A DNA stretch of 64,000 bases from Sorangium aterium (lineage in GTDB: Bacteria; Myxococcota_A; Polyangia; Polyangiales; Polyangiaceae): assembly GCF_028368935.1 (NCBI RefSeq), contig NZ_JAQNDK010000001.1, positions 744,001 through 808,000 of the forward strand, given 5' to 3'. Below, in pieces: positions 1 to 10,002 of the stretch. Both the position numbers and the translations under genes were made by a program. Each line of letters opens with the position of its first letter. Position 1 is the first letter of the stretch. The notes beneath the pieces are model-generated. The model was not told where the DNA came from and searched no databases. It saw nothing but the letters and a program-made list of their open reading frames with translations.

Positions 1-1417
1 TCAGGGTCGCGCGGGCCTCGCCTTGCATCGCGGCGCGCGCGAGCTCCAGGAGCGCGACCGCCCGCTGCCTCGGCTCCTCTATCCTCTCGATGAGGCAGCG
101 GCGCGCCTCGATCGACGCATCGACGTCGCCCGCGGCCTGGTAGAGCCGGCCCAGGCTGCGCAAGACAGCTGTGTCGTCGGGGCGGAGCTCCCGCGCCCGC
201 TCGAGGAGCTCCAGCGCGCGCGCCGGCTCTCCGGCGATGCCCTCCCAGCGCTCCGCGAACTGGACGAGGAACCCGAAGCGATCGCCGTCCCCCTCGACGC
301 GCGTGAGCAGCCGCTCCTCCGCGATGCGCAGCCGGACGAAGTCGCGCCCGGTGAGGTGGAGCTCGACCAGGGCCTCGAGCGCGGGCCGGTGCTCCGGCGC
401 GAGCGCGAGCGCCTTGTCGAAGCTCTCGATCGCCTCGCGGTGCCGCTCCTGGCGCCACCTGGTCTGGGCGATCCGCAGATGCACCTCCGCGCGCGCGTCC
501 CGGTGCGCTACGCCGACGAGCGCGAGCGCCTTCCTGTACGCCGTGAGCGCGCCCTCCAGGTCCCCGGCGGCCGCGAGCATGTCGCCGGCCGCGAGGTACT
601 GCGCGACCGGATCGTCCGGCGCCGGCGCCGGCGTGGTGGCGGCGTCCCGCTCGTCCGCGACGTCCAGCGGCGCGGCCTCGGTCCCCTCCGCCGGGGGCGC
701 GCCCGCGGCGCCGCCGCGAGGGACGAGCACCGAGAAGGAGCCCTGCCCGCCCGTCCGCGCGAAGCACGGGATGGCGCTGGCGAGCTCGGTGTTCCCCTCC
801 ACGCGGCGGAAGATCGCCTCCGCGGTGAGGCCGCGCTCCGGCTCGGCCTCGTCGAGGTGCTCGACGAAAGCGCGGGTGAGCACCGACGGCAGATCCGCGT
901 CGAGCGAGCCGATCGGGTGCGCCGCCACGAGGAGCTCGACCCCGGTCACGGAAGACGCCACCGCCTGCTCCGCGGCGGCGACGACGGCGCGCGAGGTCGC
1001 CCCGGGGCCGTGGTGGCACTCGAGGACGAACAGCACCTCGCCGCGCGCGCGATCGCGGAACACCGCGGCGATGTCGCCCAGCGCGTCGCCCAGGCCGGGG
1101 TTCTCGGGGTCGAGGCAGAGGAAGAGCTCCCCGTCCGGTGACAGCGCGACCGCGCTGGAGGCGTAGAAGAGGAACAGGGTCGATGCATCGTCGCGCGCGG
1201 CGTCCTCCGCGTCGACCAGGGTCCTCCGCGTCGCGACCACCTCATCGAACAGCGCGTCGAGCTGCTCCGCGAGATCCCGGGCGGGATCGACGTCGATCAC
1301 CCGGAAGCCCGCGTCGTCCAGCGAGAGGCGGGCCCGGATGAGATCTCCGTCCAGCGAGCCGGGCGCCGGCCGCTGATCGCGGTGCAGGCTGGGCGTGGCG
1401 ACGATGGCCAAGCGCAT
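1..1417 (-). CDS. Caspase-fold (C14-like, probably inactive) protein with TPR repeats; cut by window edge
   Basis: The frame stays open to base 1, so the C-terminus is missing; 472 residues are visible. The ATG at 1415-1417 follows an in-frame TAG 48 bases upstream, with AGAGG about ten bases before it. Residues 1-235 follow the caspase-like layout: a beta strand LFLFYASSAV (81-90) where active members have a Gly-His-Gly end, then LFVLECHHGPG (129-139), which keeps the Cys (C134) in the place of the usual D-C-H-S-G motif, then a third strand around VELLVAAHP. The catalytic His is absent. After an Ala/Pro linker (about 236-268), TPR-like helices run to the edge. Inference: a signalling or scaffold protein using a dead caspase fold with TPRs for partner binding. 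The FHA-kinase pair lies just upstream on the same strand. Family call is good; loss of activity is predicted from the missing His only. Confidence 0.75.
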   Translation of the reverse strand, partial: MRLAIVATPSLHRDQRPAPGSLDGDLIRARLSLDDAGFRVIDVDPARDLAEQLDALFDEVVATRRTLVDAEDAARDDASTLFLFYASSAVALSPDGELFLCLDPENPGLGDALGDIAAVFRDRARGEVLFVLECHHGPGATSRAVVAAAEQAVASSVTGVELLVAAHPIGSLDADLPSVLTRAFVEHLDEAEPERGLTAEAIFRRVEGNTELASAIPCFARTGGQGSFSVLVPRGGAAGAPPAEGTEAAPLDVADERDAATTPAPAPDDPVAQYLAAGDMLAAAGDLEGALTAYRKALALVGVAHRDARAEVHLRIAQTRWRQERHREAIESFDKALALAPEHRPALEALVELHLTGRDFVRLRIAEERLLTRVEGDGDRFGFLVQFAERWEGIAGEPARALELLERARELRPDDTAVLRSLGRLYQAAGDVDASIEARRCLIERIEEPRQRAVALLELARAAMQGEARATL

Positions 1418-1566
1418 CAGGGCGCCCTCTTCTCGTTGCGTACGCGCATGCAGGCGAGCAATCTACCCAGGGCCGCGCCCGAAGCGAAGCGGGTTGCCAC
1501 GCTGCGCCGCACCACGCCGCAGCGTGAGGTCCCCCGAACGAGAGATCGGCCCGGCAGAGAGCAGGC

Positions 1567-1872
1567 ATGAGCGAAGGCAGGCGTCGTTGGTGGACGGAAG
1601 CACCCGGCAGCGCACGAGCAGCTCGCGCCGCGTCAGCCGCGTCAATTGCGCTCGCGGTCGCCCTCGCGCCCGGCTGCGGGAGCGTGTGCGACGAGGCGAC
1701 GGAGCACACCGAGGAGTGCGGCTTCCACGGCAGCGGCATCTCCGCCGAGGCGTCGTGCGACGGCCGCGCCCGGTGCGCGTCGGCGTGCGCGGCGGAGGCT
1801 CCCTGCGGCGCGTTCGATGGAACCGACGCGGCCGCGTTCGATCGGTACCAGCGCTGCCTCGAAGATTGCTGA
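1567..1872 (+). CDS. Small Cys-rich secreted protein, probable lipoprotein
   Basis: This 101-residue product has an Arg-rich start, a hydrophobic Ala/Val stretch (about 20-35) ending in LAPGC, then a mature part with eight further Cys (V-C, E-C, S-C, R-C, A-C, P-C, R-C, D-C), enough for four disulfides. The lipobox is not canonical because Pro sits at -2, so simple secretion is possible. It lies head-on to the kinase whose stop is 14 bases away. No family is recognised; proteins of this build are common in myxobacterial genomes. The plus-strand choice rests on the signal-like N-terminus and Cys spacing. Confidence 0.6.
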   Translation: MSEGRRRWWTEAPGSARAARAASAASIALAVALAPGCGSVCDEATEHTEECGFHGSGISAEASCDGRARCASACAAEAPCGAFDGTDAAAFDRYQRCLEDC

Positions 1873-1886
1873 GCCCGCCGCGGCGC

Positions 1887-3215
1887 TCAGCGGGCGGCCC
1901 GGACGAGCGCGGCGCCGTCCGGCGGGCGGTCGTCGTCCGGGCCGAGGCACCGCAGCGACAGCTCTTTCCAGGGGGCGAGCCCCTCGCCGCCGAGGGGCTC
2001 GAGGTGGACGAGGACGTCCTCGAGCACGCGGCCGAAGCCGTAGACGTCATCGCGCGGATCGCTCGCCCGCCCGGCGAGCCGCTCGGGTGAGACGTACCCT
2101 GGGCTGCCGCCGGCCGACGGCGCGCCACGGGGCCTGGCCAGCCCGAAATCGGTGAGCACCGGCTCGCCGAGGTTGCGCAGGAGCACGTTGGCCGGCTTCA
2201 CGTCCGCGTGGACGTAGCCGCGCTCATGGATGCGGGCGAGCGCGCGCGCGAGCGGACGCGCCCACCGCGCGATCGGCGCGAGCGCCGCCGCGTCGCCCGC
2301 GCGGAGCACGTCTTTCACCGACCCCCGCGCGATCCACTCGAGCGCGATCCAGCCCTCCTCGGGGTCCGCGTCGAACACCCGCACGACGCCGGGGCCCGCG
2401 AGCGCCGCGGCGAGCCGCACCTCGCGGGTGAGGTGCGCCCGATCGCTGCCCCGCCCGTGGTAGACCTTGAACCCGATGCGCCGGCCGAGCGCCTCGTCCT
2501 CGGCCTCGTAGACCGCGCCAGCGCCGCCGCGCGCCACCTCGCGGAGCAGGCGGAACGGGCTCTTGCCCGCCGAGGGCGCGACCACGGTCGCGTCGTCCAC
2601 GCGGGCGACCGCGGCGGGCCGATCCGCGCCGAGCGCCGCCCGCCAGCGCTGGTGGCGCTCGCGCGCGCCTGGCGCGCCGATCTCCCGGACGAGCACCCGC
2701 TCGATCGCGCCGACCGCGCGCGGGAGCTGCCCCAGCGAGGCGTAGAGATCGGCCGCGAGGACGAGGCCCTCGGTCGAGGACACCGGCTGCGCGCGCGACG
2801 CGCCCCCGCGCTCGCGCGACGCGGCGCCCTCCAGCACGGCGAGCGCGCCCTGCTCGTCGCCCCGAGCCGCCAGCAGATCCGCGCAGGCCACGCGGATCGG
2901 ATCGGGCAGCACCCGCTCCTCCATCGCCGCGACGAGGTGCGCCACGGCCTCGGCCTCCCGGAGCGTCCCGCGCGCCCGCCGGAGCACCGCGATCACCTCG
3001 TCCGTCGAGGGCCCCTCGCGCGCGCCGGAGCTCCGCAGGCGCGCGATGTCGTCGCTCTCGCGCGACGCGCGCGCCTGCGGCCGCTCCGCTCGCGCCGGAT
3101 GCGCGCCGCCCCCGACGTCCGCCCCGCCCGGCGCGCCGCCGCTCGCGTCCGCCGGCGCACCGCCGTCCGCCGCGGCGCCGCCGAGGCGCTCCTTGAGCCG
3201 GCGCCACAGGCTCAC
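1887..3215 (-). CDS. Ser/Thr protein kinase with TPR-like N-terminal half (non-RD)
   Basis: The 442-residue protein starts at GTG 3213-3215, overlapping the stop of the FHA gene by four bases (GTGA), so the two are translationally coupled. Residues 1-55 are low complexity, 60-195 are helical and TPR-like, and 220-442 form a compact Hanks-type kinase domain: Gly loop ARGGAGAVYEA (228-238), Lys250 in IGFKVY, alphaC Glu in LTREV, catalytic loop HADVKPAN (336-343), DFG at 356-358, and SPE for APE. The HRD Arg is Ala, making it a non-RD kinase that may not need activation-loop phosphorylation. There is no membrane segment, so it is probably cytoplasmic. Expected role: phosphorylate substrates recruited by the neighbouring FHA protein (inference). 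Confidence 0.85.
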   Translation of the reverse strand: MSLWRRLKERLGGAAADGGAPADASGGAPGGADVGGGAHPARAERPQARASRESDDIARLRSSGAREGPSTDEVIAVLRRARGTLREAEAVAHLVAAMEERVLPDPIRVACADLLAARGDEQGALAVLEGAASRERGGASRAQPVSSTEGLVLAADLYASLGQLPRAVGAIERVLVREIGAPGARERHQRWRAALGADRPAAVARVDDATVVAPSAGKSPFRLLREVARGGAGAVYEAEDEALGRRIGFKVYHGRGSDRAHLTREVRLAAALAGPGVVRVFDADPEEGWIALEWIARGSVKDVLRAGDAAALAPIARWARPLARALARIHERGYVHADVKPANVLLRNLGEPVLTDFGLARPRGAPSAGGSPGYVSPERLAGRASDPRDDVYGFGRVLEDVLVHLEPLGGEGLAPWKELSLRCLGPDDDRPPDGAALVRAAR

Positions 3216-4435
3216 GCCGGGCCGCCCTCGGCGCCGCCGCGCCGGATCGACGTTGCCTCGCCGGCGGGGGGTAGCCGGAAGACCGCCGTCCCCCCGCGCG
3301 CCGAGGCGATCGCGTCGCCCGCGCAGAGCTCGACCGACGGCGCGAGCTGGTAGTCGCCGAGGAACGGCGGCGGCGCCCCCGGCGGCGTCTTCAGCGCGAC
3401 GAAGGACGATGCCCCCGCCCGATCGAGGCGGATCCGCCAGGGACCGACCGGCAGATCGCCGAGCGGCGCCGTGAAGCGATCGCCGGCGATCTCCACCACG
3501 CACCCCTCCCCGGTCCCCGGCGCGATCGCGCACGGCACCTCCCCGCCGAGCAGGAGCTGCACGCCGCGGCCGACGGGCAGCGGCCCCGTGAGCCGCGCGC
3601 CCGCCAGCGTCGTGCCGTTGCGCGTCCCGAGATCCTCGACCTCGACGCCGGACGGGCCGCGCCGGATCCGCACGTGCGTCCTGCTGACGGCGCGGGACGC
3701 GATGACGATGGTCGCCTCGCCGCGGCCGATCGTGACCTCGTCGCCGAGCGCGCACCGCAGGAGGGCGCCGCCGAGCTCGAGCGAGAGGATCGGCCCCGAG
3801 AGGAGCCGCGCGCGGATCGCGCGCAGGGCGTCGGCCACCTGCTCGCCGCCGCGGTTCCCGGCGATCCAGGCCTCGGCCACCCCGATCGCCTCGCGGCGCT
3901 CCGCCATCCGGTCGAGATCCGCGATCGATCGCAGGACCGCAGCGAGCTCTCGCTGGTCCCTCTCGACGGTCATCGCGGAGCGGAGCCGCTCCTCGAGCCG
4001 CTCGATCGCGCCCGCCGCGGCCAGCACCCGCGTCTCCGACTCGGTGTCGCCCACCAGGGCGTATGCGTCGGCCGCGCGCTCGAGCTCGCCCGCCTCCTCG
4101 AGCTCGCGCGCGACGGCCAGCGCCTCGCTCCGCATCACGCTCGCGCCCCGCGCGCGCACCAGATCGAACGCGAGCAGCGCCTTGCGCCCGAGCGCCGAGC
4201 GCTTGAGCTCGGGGCTCTCCGCCATGCGGGACGCCGACGCGCAGAAGGCGATCCGCTTCTCGACGCTTCGCTCGGCGTCCGCCCGGAGGAGGAGGACCCG
4301 GGCCGCGTCGTCCGGCATCCCGGCGTCGAGGTACAGCTCGACCGCCCCCGCGAGATCGCCGGCGAGCTCCTTGGCCTCGGCCGCCCTGCGTCGGCTGTCC
4401 CCCCGCCTGAGCCCGAACCACTCAAAGAGACTCAC
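3212..4435 (-). CDS. FHA-domain protein with helical repeat N-terminus
   Basis: This 407-residue protein starts at GTG (4433-4435). Residues 1-210 are Ala/Glu-rich helices resembling TPR/SEL repeats. The FHA domain spans about 215-300, with GRGE (237-240), SRTH (251-254) and a T-R-N-G turn (271-274), the residues that normally bind phosphothreonine. A second beta-rich part (about 305-407) is unassigned. The stop overlaps the GTG of the downstream kinase. FHA modules read kinase output, so the pair probably works as kinase plus phospho-reader; the substrate is unknown. Confidence 0.85.
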   Translation of the reverse strand: MSLFEWFGLRRGDSRRRAAEAKELAGDLAGAVELYLDAGMPDDAARVLLLRADAERSVEKRIAFCASASRMAESPELKRSALGRKALLAFDLVRARGASVMRSEALAVARELEEAGELERAADAYALVGDTESETRVLAAAGAIERLEERLRSAMTVERDQRELAAVLRSIADLDRMAERREAIGVAEAWIAGNRGGEQVADALRAIRARLLSGPILSLELGGALLRCALGDEVTIGRGEATIVIASRAVSRTHVRIRRGPSGVEVEDLGTRNGTTLAGARLTGPLPVGRGVQLLLGGEVPCAIAPGTGEGCVVEIAGDRFTAPLGDLPVGPWRIRLDRAGASSFVALKTPPGAPPPFLGDYQLAPSVELCAGDAIASARGGTAVFRLPPAGEATSIRRGGAEGGPA

Positions 4436-4540
4436 GCAGCGCCATCCTCGCCACCATCCGACATCCTACCCTTGATGCGCGCCGGCCCCAACCGCCAGCG
4501 TTGACTCCCTCCCTCGTCACCCGCAGGATTTGCGGCCTCG

Positions 4541-6241
<1,701 letters not shown>

Positions 6242-6245
6242 GCGC

Positions 6246-7385
6246 ATGACCACCGAGCTCGTCGGACAGCAGGAAGGCCTCCGGTACACGCTCCAGCAGC
6301 TCCTCCGCGCGATGGTGGAGAAGGGCGCGAGCGACATGCACATCACGAGCGGCACGCCGCCGCTCCTGCGCATCGACGGCACGGTGGTGCCGCTGAAGCT
6401 CCCGCCGCTCATGCCGAGCGACACGAAGCAGCTCTGCTACTCGGTGCTCAGCGAGGAGCAGGTGGCGGCGTTCGAGCAGCGCAACGAGCTCGATCTCTCG
6501 TTCGGCATGAAGGGGCTCGCCCGCTTCCGCGCCAACATCTACATGCAGCGCGGCGCCGTCGCGGCCGCCTTCCGGCAGATCCCCTTCCGGATCATGAACT
6601 TCGACGAGCTGGGCCTGCCGCCGGTCGTGCTCGACATCACCGCCAAGCCCCGCGGCCTCGTGCTCGTGACGGGCCCGACGGGCTCGGGCAAGACGACCAC
6701 GCTCGCGAGCATCATCGACAAGATCAACGCGGAGCAGCGGCTGCACATCCTCACGATCGAGGATCCGATCGAGTACCTGCACCCGCACAAGCTGTCGCTC
6801 GTGAACCAGCGCGAGATCGGCTCCGACACCGCGTCGTTCAAGGACGCCCTGCGGTACGCCCTGCGCCAGGATCCGGACGTCGTGCTCGTCGGTGAGATGC
6901 GCGACCTGGAGACCGTCGAGTCGGCGCTGACGATCGCCGAGACCGGCCACCTCGTCTTCGCGACGCTCCACACGAACTCGGCGATCTCGACGATCAACCG
7001 CATCATCGACGTCTTCCCGCCGCACCAGCAGTCGCAGGTGCGCCAGCAGCTCTCGTTCACGCTCGTCGCCGTAATGACGCAGCTCCTCCTGCCGCGCGCG
7101 AACGGCCCGGGGCGCGTCATGGCGATGGAGGTGATGATCCCGAACGCCGCGATCCGGAACCTCATCCGCGAGGACAAGCTCCACCAGATCTACTCGCAGA
7201 TGCAGGTGGGCCAGGCCGGCAGCGGCATGCAGACGATGGCCCAGTCGCTCGTGTCCCTCTACCAGCGCCGGATGATCACGATGGAGGAGGCGTTCGCCGC
7301 CGCCGCCGACGCCGACGAGATCCGGGCGATGCTCGAGCCCCGTCAGGCGATGAGCTCACGGAACAACGTCCCGAAGCAGCCTTGA
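6246..7385 (+). CDS. pilT: Type IV pilus retraction ATPase PilT
   Basis: The 379-residue retraction motor depolymerises the pilus and generates pulling force. It has an N-terminal PAS-like part beginning LLRAMVEKGASDMHIT, Walker A GPTGSGKTTT near residue 142, Walker B DPDVVLVGEMRD, and the PilT-specific AIRNLIRE motif near residue 301, which is required for retraction in the family. It starts four bases after the pilB stop, so the two are one transcript. Neither pilC nor the pilus subunit gene follows here; lexA comes next. Confidence 0.96.
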   Translation: MTTELVGQQEGLRYTLQQLLRAMVEKGASDMHITSGTPPLLRIDGTVVPLKLPPLMPSDTKQLCYSVLSEEQVAAFEQRNELDLSFGMKGLARFRANIYMQRGAVAAAFRQIPFRIMNFDELGLPPVVLDITAKPRGLVLVTGPTGSGKTTTLASIIDKINAEQRLHILTIEDPIEYLHPHKLSLVNQREIGSDTASFKDALRYALRQDPDVVLVGEMRDLETVESALTIAETGHLVFATLHTNSAISTINRIIDVFPPHQQSQVRQQLSFTLVAVMTQLLLPRANGPGRVMAMEVMIPNAAIRNLIREDKLHQIYSQMQVGQAGSGMQTMAQSLVSLYQRRMITMEEAFAAAADADEIRAMLEPRQAMSSRNNVPKQP

Positions 7386-7546
7386 CCACAACGGGCCCCT
7401 GCCCTTCGGTTCACCCTGCACGCTCGACGCGCCTCGGGGCTCACGGCGCGGCGCGGCGGGAGGCGGACGGACGGGCGGACGAGCGCCGCTGGCTTCCAGA
7501 AATTCGCAGTGAAATCGAGCCCCTGGCGAGAGGGCTCCACACTTTT

Positions 7547-7575
7547 TTGACATCTACCCAACCGTTCAGTAGGTT
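7547..7575 (+). promoter_or_regulatory. Likely lexA promoter (sigma70 type)
   Basis: TTGACA (7547-7552), a 17-base spacer and TAGGTT (7570-7575) lie directly upstream of lexA. The predicted transcript start, about seven bases after the -10, falls at the ATG (7583), implying a leaderless or nearly leaderless mRNA; no Shine-Dalgarno fits between. The -35 is perfect and the -10 is 3 of 6. Confidence 0.6.
7554..7570 (+). promoter_or_regulatory. Putative LexA operator (autoregulation)
   Basis: CTACCCAACCGTTCAGT occupies the spacer between the predicted -35 and -10. It matches 14 of 17 positions of the Myxococcus xanthus LexA consensus as I recall it (CTRHAMRYBYGTTCAGS), including the whole GTTCAG half-site. 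A bound repressor would block RNA polymerase, the usual SOS autoregulation. Confidence 0.6.
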
Positions 7576-7582
7576 CCGCCCG

Positions 7583-8275
7583 ATGCAGGGGCTCACCGAG
7601 CGACAACAGCAGGTGCTTCACTATATCCGGCAGTCGATCAGCGAGCGCGGGTACCCGCCGACGCTGCGCGAGATCGGCGCGCATATGGGGATTCGCTCGA
7701 CGAACGGGGTGAACGATCACCTCCGAGCGCTCGAGCGCAAGGGCTACCTCACGCGCGAGGACATGAAGTCGCGCGCGCTCCGCCCGCGGGATCTCGATGG
7801 CGCCGGCTCCGGCGGCGGCGCCGATCTCCGCGGCGCGCTCGTGAACGGCGGGAACGACGCCCCCGCGAACGACCAGGAGGACGACCTCGTCGAGATCGCG
7901 GTCGTCGGCCGGATCGCCGCGGGCTTGCCCATCCTCGCCGAGGAGCACGTCCTCGATACGGTCCGGATCGAGCGCACGCTCGTGCGCGGCGGGCGCGAGG
8001 TGTTCGGCCTGCGCGTCACCGGCGACTCGATGATCGAGGCGGGCATCTTCAGCGGCGACTACATCTTCGTGCGCCGGCAGCTCACCGCGCAGCGCGGCGA
8101 CATCGTGGTGGCGCTGATCGGCGACGAGGCGACCGTGAAGTACTTCTTCCCCGAGAAGGACTACGTGCGCTTCCAGCCGGCGAACGCGGCGATGGCCCCG
8201 ATCCTGGTCCGGGCGAGCGACTTCAAGCCCGCGATGCTCCTGGGCGTGGTCGTCGGCGTCTACCGGAAGCTCTGA
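7583..8275 (+). CDS. lexA: SOS repressor LexA
   Basis: The 230-residue protein is a DNA-damage-response repressor that self-cleaves on RecA filaments. A winged-helix HTH covers about residues 1-65 (TERQQQVLHYIRQ; recognition helix near TNGVNDHLRAL). An acidic Gly-rich linker (72-102) is longer than in E. coli. The S24 domain has the cleavage bond A113-G114 in GRIAAGLP, nucleophile Ser149 (GDSM) and general base Lys186 (ATVKY). The start at 7583 gives the family's usual length; the in-frame extension upstream would be non-homologous and would run through the promoter and operator. Confidence 0.95.
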   Translation: MQGLTERQQQVLHYIRQSISERGYPPTLREIGAHMGIRSTNGVNDHLRALERKGYLTREDMKSRALRPRDLDGAGSGGGADLRGALVNGGNDAPANDQEDDLVEIAVVGRIAAGLPILAEEHVLDTVRIERTLVRGGREVFGLRVTGDSMIEAGIFSGDYIFVRRQLTAQRGDIVVALIGDEATVKYFFPEKDYVRFQPANAAMAPILVRASDFKPAMLLGVVVGVYRKL

Positions 8276-8383
8276 CCTCACACTTCCCTTCCCCGAGCCG
8301 GTTGACGTGCGCCGAGCGGCCTTGATAGCGTCGCGACGGCCGGGCAGACGGTCTTAGGTGCCCGCTCCAGAAAGAACGCGATC

Positions 8384-8710
8384 GTGACGACGCACGGGCG
8401 GCGATTCGGGACTTGGATTTCAGGCGCGGGCATGGTGCTCGCGGCGGCCCTCACGGGCGGCTGCGGCGGTACCCTCTACGCGTTCACCGCGAACTCGGCC
8501 TCGAGCAAGCTCGAGACGGCCGAGGCGCTCGGCGCAGAGAAGTATGCGCCGTACGAGTACTACACCGCGCGCGAGCACCTCTGGAAGGCTCGGGAGGAGG
8601 CCGCGGCCGCCGACTACGGCGACGCGATCGACTTCGCCGACGTCGCAGAGGAGTACGCGGACAAGGCGATCACCCTAGCGAAACAGGCGCACGAGGGCGC
8701 GGGTCGATGA
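8384..8710 (+). CDS. Small DUF4398-like lipoprotein
   Basis: The 108-residue product starts at GTG 8384. A signal peptide ends in a good lipobox, ALTGGC (about 22-27). The mature part is one helical hairpin rich in Ala/Glu/Tyr (YAPYEYYTAREHLWKAREEA), typical of DUF4398 proteins, which occur beside OmpA-type proteins in myxobacteria. Its stop overlaps the start of the OmpA gene (ATGA). Probably periplasmic, anchored to the outer membrane; function unknown. Confidence 0.75.
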   Translation: MTTHGRRFGTWISGAGMVLAAALTGGCGGTLYAFTANSASSKLETAEALGAEKYAPYEYYTAREHLWKAREEAAAADYGDAIDFADVAEEYADKAITLAKQAHEGAGR

Positions 8711-9867
8711 GCATTGGAATGACGCGCCGCAGTTCCCGCCGCGCCCGTCGCGCAGGCGCCGTCGCTCTCGTGGCGATCGCCGGGGCCGCCTTCTCGTGCA
8801 CGCAGGTGCCGGTCATGCGCGGCGACATCGAGGCGCTGACCACCATCGCGAAGCAGGCGGAGCGCAACGGCGCGCTCCGCTGCGCGCCGCGCGAGCTGGC
8901 GATGGCGAAGTCGCACCTGTCGTTCGCCTCGGTCGAGCTCGATCAGGGCTTCTTCGTCCGGGCCAAGGAGCACCTCGACATCGCGAAGGCGAACACGCAC
9001 GCCGCGTACGACCTCTCGCCGCCGCAGAAGTGCGCCGAGCGCGGGTTCGTCGAGGAGGCGCCGCCGCCCAAGCCCGGAGACTGCGATGGCGACGGGCTGC
9101 TCGATCCGGACGACAAGAAGTGCCCGTGCGACGCCGAGACCTGGAACGGCTTCCAGGACGATGACGGCTGCCCGGACGATCCGGACACGGACGGCGACGG
9201 CCTGACGGACAGCAAGGACAGCTGCGTGCTCCTGCCCGAGGACAAGGACGGCTACCTCGACGAGGACGGCTGCCCCGAGGTCGACAACGACCTCGACACG
9301 ATCCTCGACGCGAACGACAAGGACAGCACGGGCAAGAACTGCGCGAACGATCCGGAGGATCCGGACGGCTACGAGGACGCCGACGGCTGCCCCGAGCCGG
9401 ACAACGACCAGGACACCGTGGTCGATCTCGAGGACCAGTGCCCGAACGAGCCGGGCGTGGTCGGCGGCGACAAGCCGGGCTGCCCGAAGAAGCCGAGCCT
9501 TGTCATCGTCACCGAGAAGGAGATCAAGATCACGCAGCAGATCCACTTCGAGTTCGACAAGGACAAGATCCGGCCCGAGAGCTTCCCGATCCTCGACGCC
9601 GTGGTGGAGGTCCTCCAGCAGAACCCGAAGATCAAGATCGAGATCCAGGGGCACACGGACAACAAGGGCGCCGCGGCCTACAACAAGAAGCTGTCGGATC
9701 GGCGTGCGGCCTCGGTGAAGAAGTACCTGGTGGCCAAGGGCATCGACGAGGCCCGGCTGACATCGAAGGGGTACGGCATGGAGCAGCCGATCGTGCCGAA
9801 CACGTCCGACCAGAACCGCGCCCTGAACCGGCGCGTGCAGTTCGTCCGCACGGAGGGCGCGCAGTAG
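8707..9867 (+). CDS. OmpA-family lipoprotein with thrombospondin type-3 Ca-binding repeats
   Basis: The 386-residue product starts at ATG 8707, overlapping the previous stop. The signal peptide ends in AAFSC (27-31). Residues 35-110 resemble the neighbouring DUF4398 protein. Residues 124-258 are acidic Asp-rich repeats (DCDGDGLLDPDD, DTDGDGLTDSKD, DDDGCPDD) typical of thrombospondin type-3 calcium-binding units with paired Cys. Residues 275-386 form an OmpA C-terminal domain with the peptidoglycan-binding signature HTDNKG, K-L-S-D-R-R-A. Role: outer-membrane-tethered link to peptidoglycan, with a rigid Ca-stabilised spacer. Confidence 0.92.
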   Translation: MSIGMTRRSSRRARRAGAVALVAIAGAAFSCTQVPVMRGDIEALTTIAKQAERNGALRCAPRELAMAKSHLSFASVELDQGFFVRAKEHLDIAKANTHAAYDLSPPQKCAERGFVEEAPPPKPGDCDGDGLLDPDDKKCPCDAETWNGFQDDDGCPDDPDTDGDGLTDSKDSCVLLPEDKDGYLDEDGCPEVDNDLDTILDANDKDSTGKNCANDPEDPDGYEDADGCPEPDNDQDTVVDLEDQCPNEPGVVGGDKPGCPKKPSLVIVTEKEIKITQQIHFEFDKDKIRPESFPILDAVVEVLQQNPKIKIEIQGHTDNKGAAAYNKKLSDRRAASVKKYLVAKGIDEARLTSKGYGMEQPIVPNTSDQNRALNRRVQFVRTEGAQ

Positions 9868-10002
9868 TCCAGCCGTCACGGGGGCACCGCCTGGCGTGTC
9901 GGGGTCCGGTCGCTCTCGACCGCGCAGTCCAGGGGGCCGGACCCGGCCCCCTCATCCTGAAAGCAAGAGCCCCTCCCCAGCACACCCTGGAGGTCAGAAC
10001 CC

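Noticed and set aside
3219-4421. The kinase frame extends upstream of its GTG through the whole FHA region, suggesting a fused protein of ~840 residues.
   Set aside because: The extension is Arg/Gly-rich shadow of the FHA gene in another frame, and the GTGA overlap gives a natural start.
7382-7582. LexA starting 67 codons earlier, next to the pilT stop.
   Set aside because: The extension is Ala/Arg-rich, not LexA-like, and would run through the promoter and operator.
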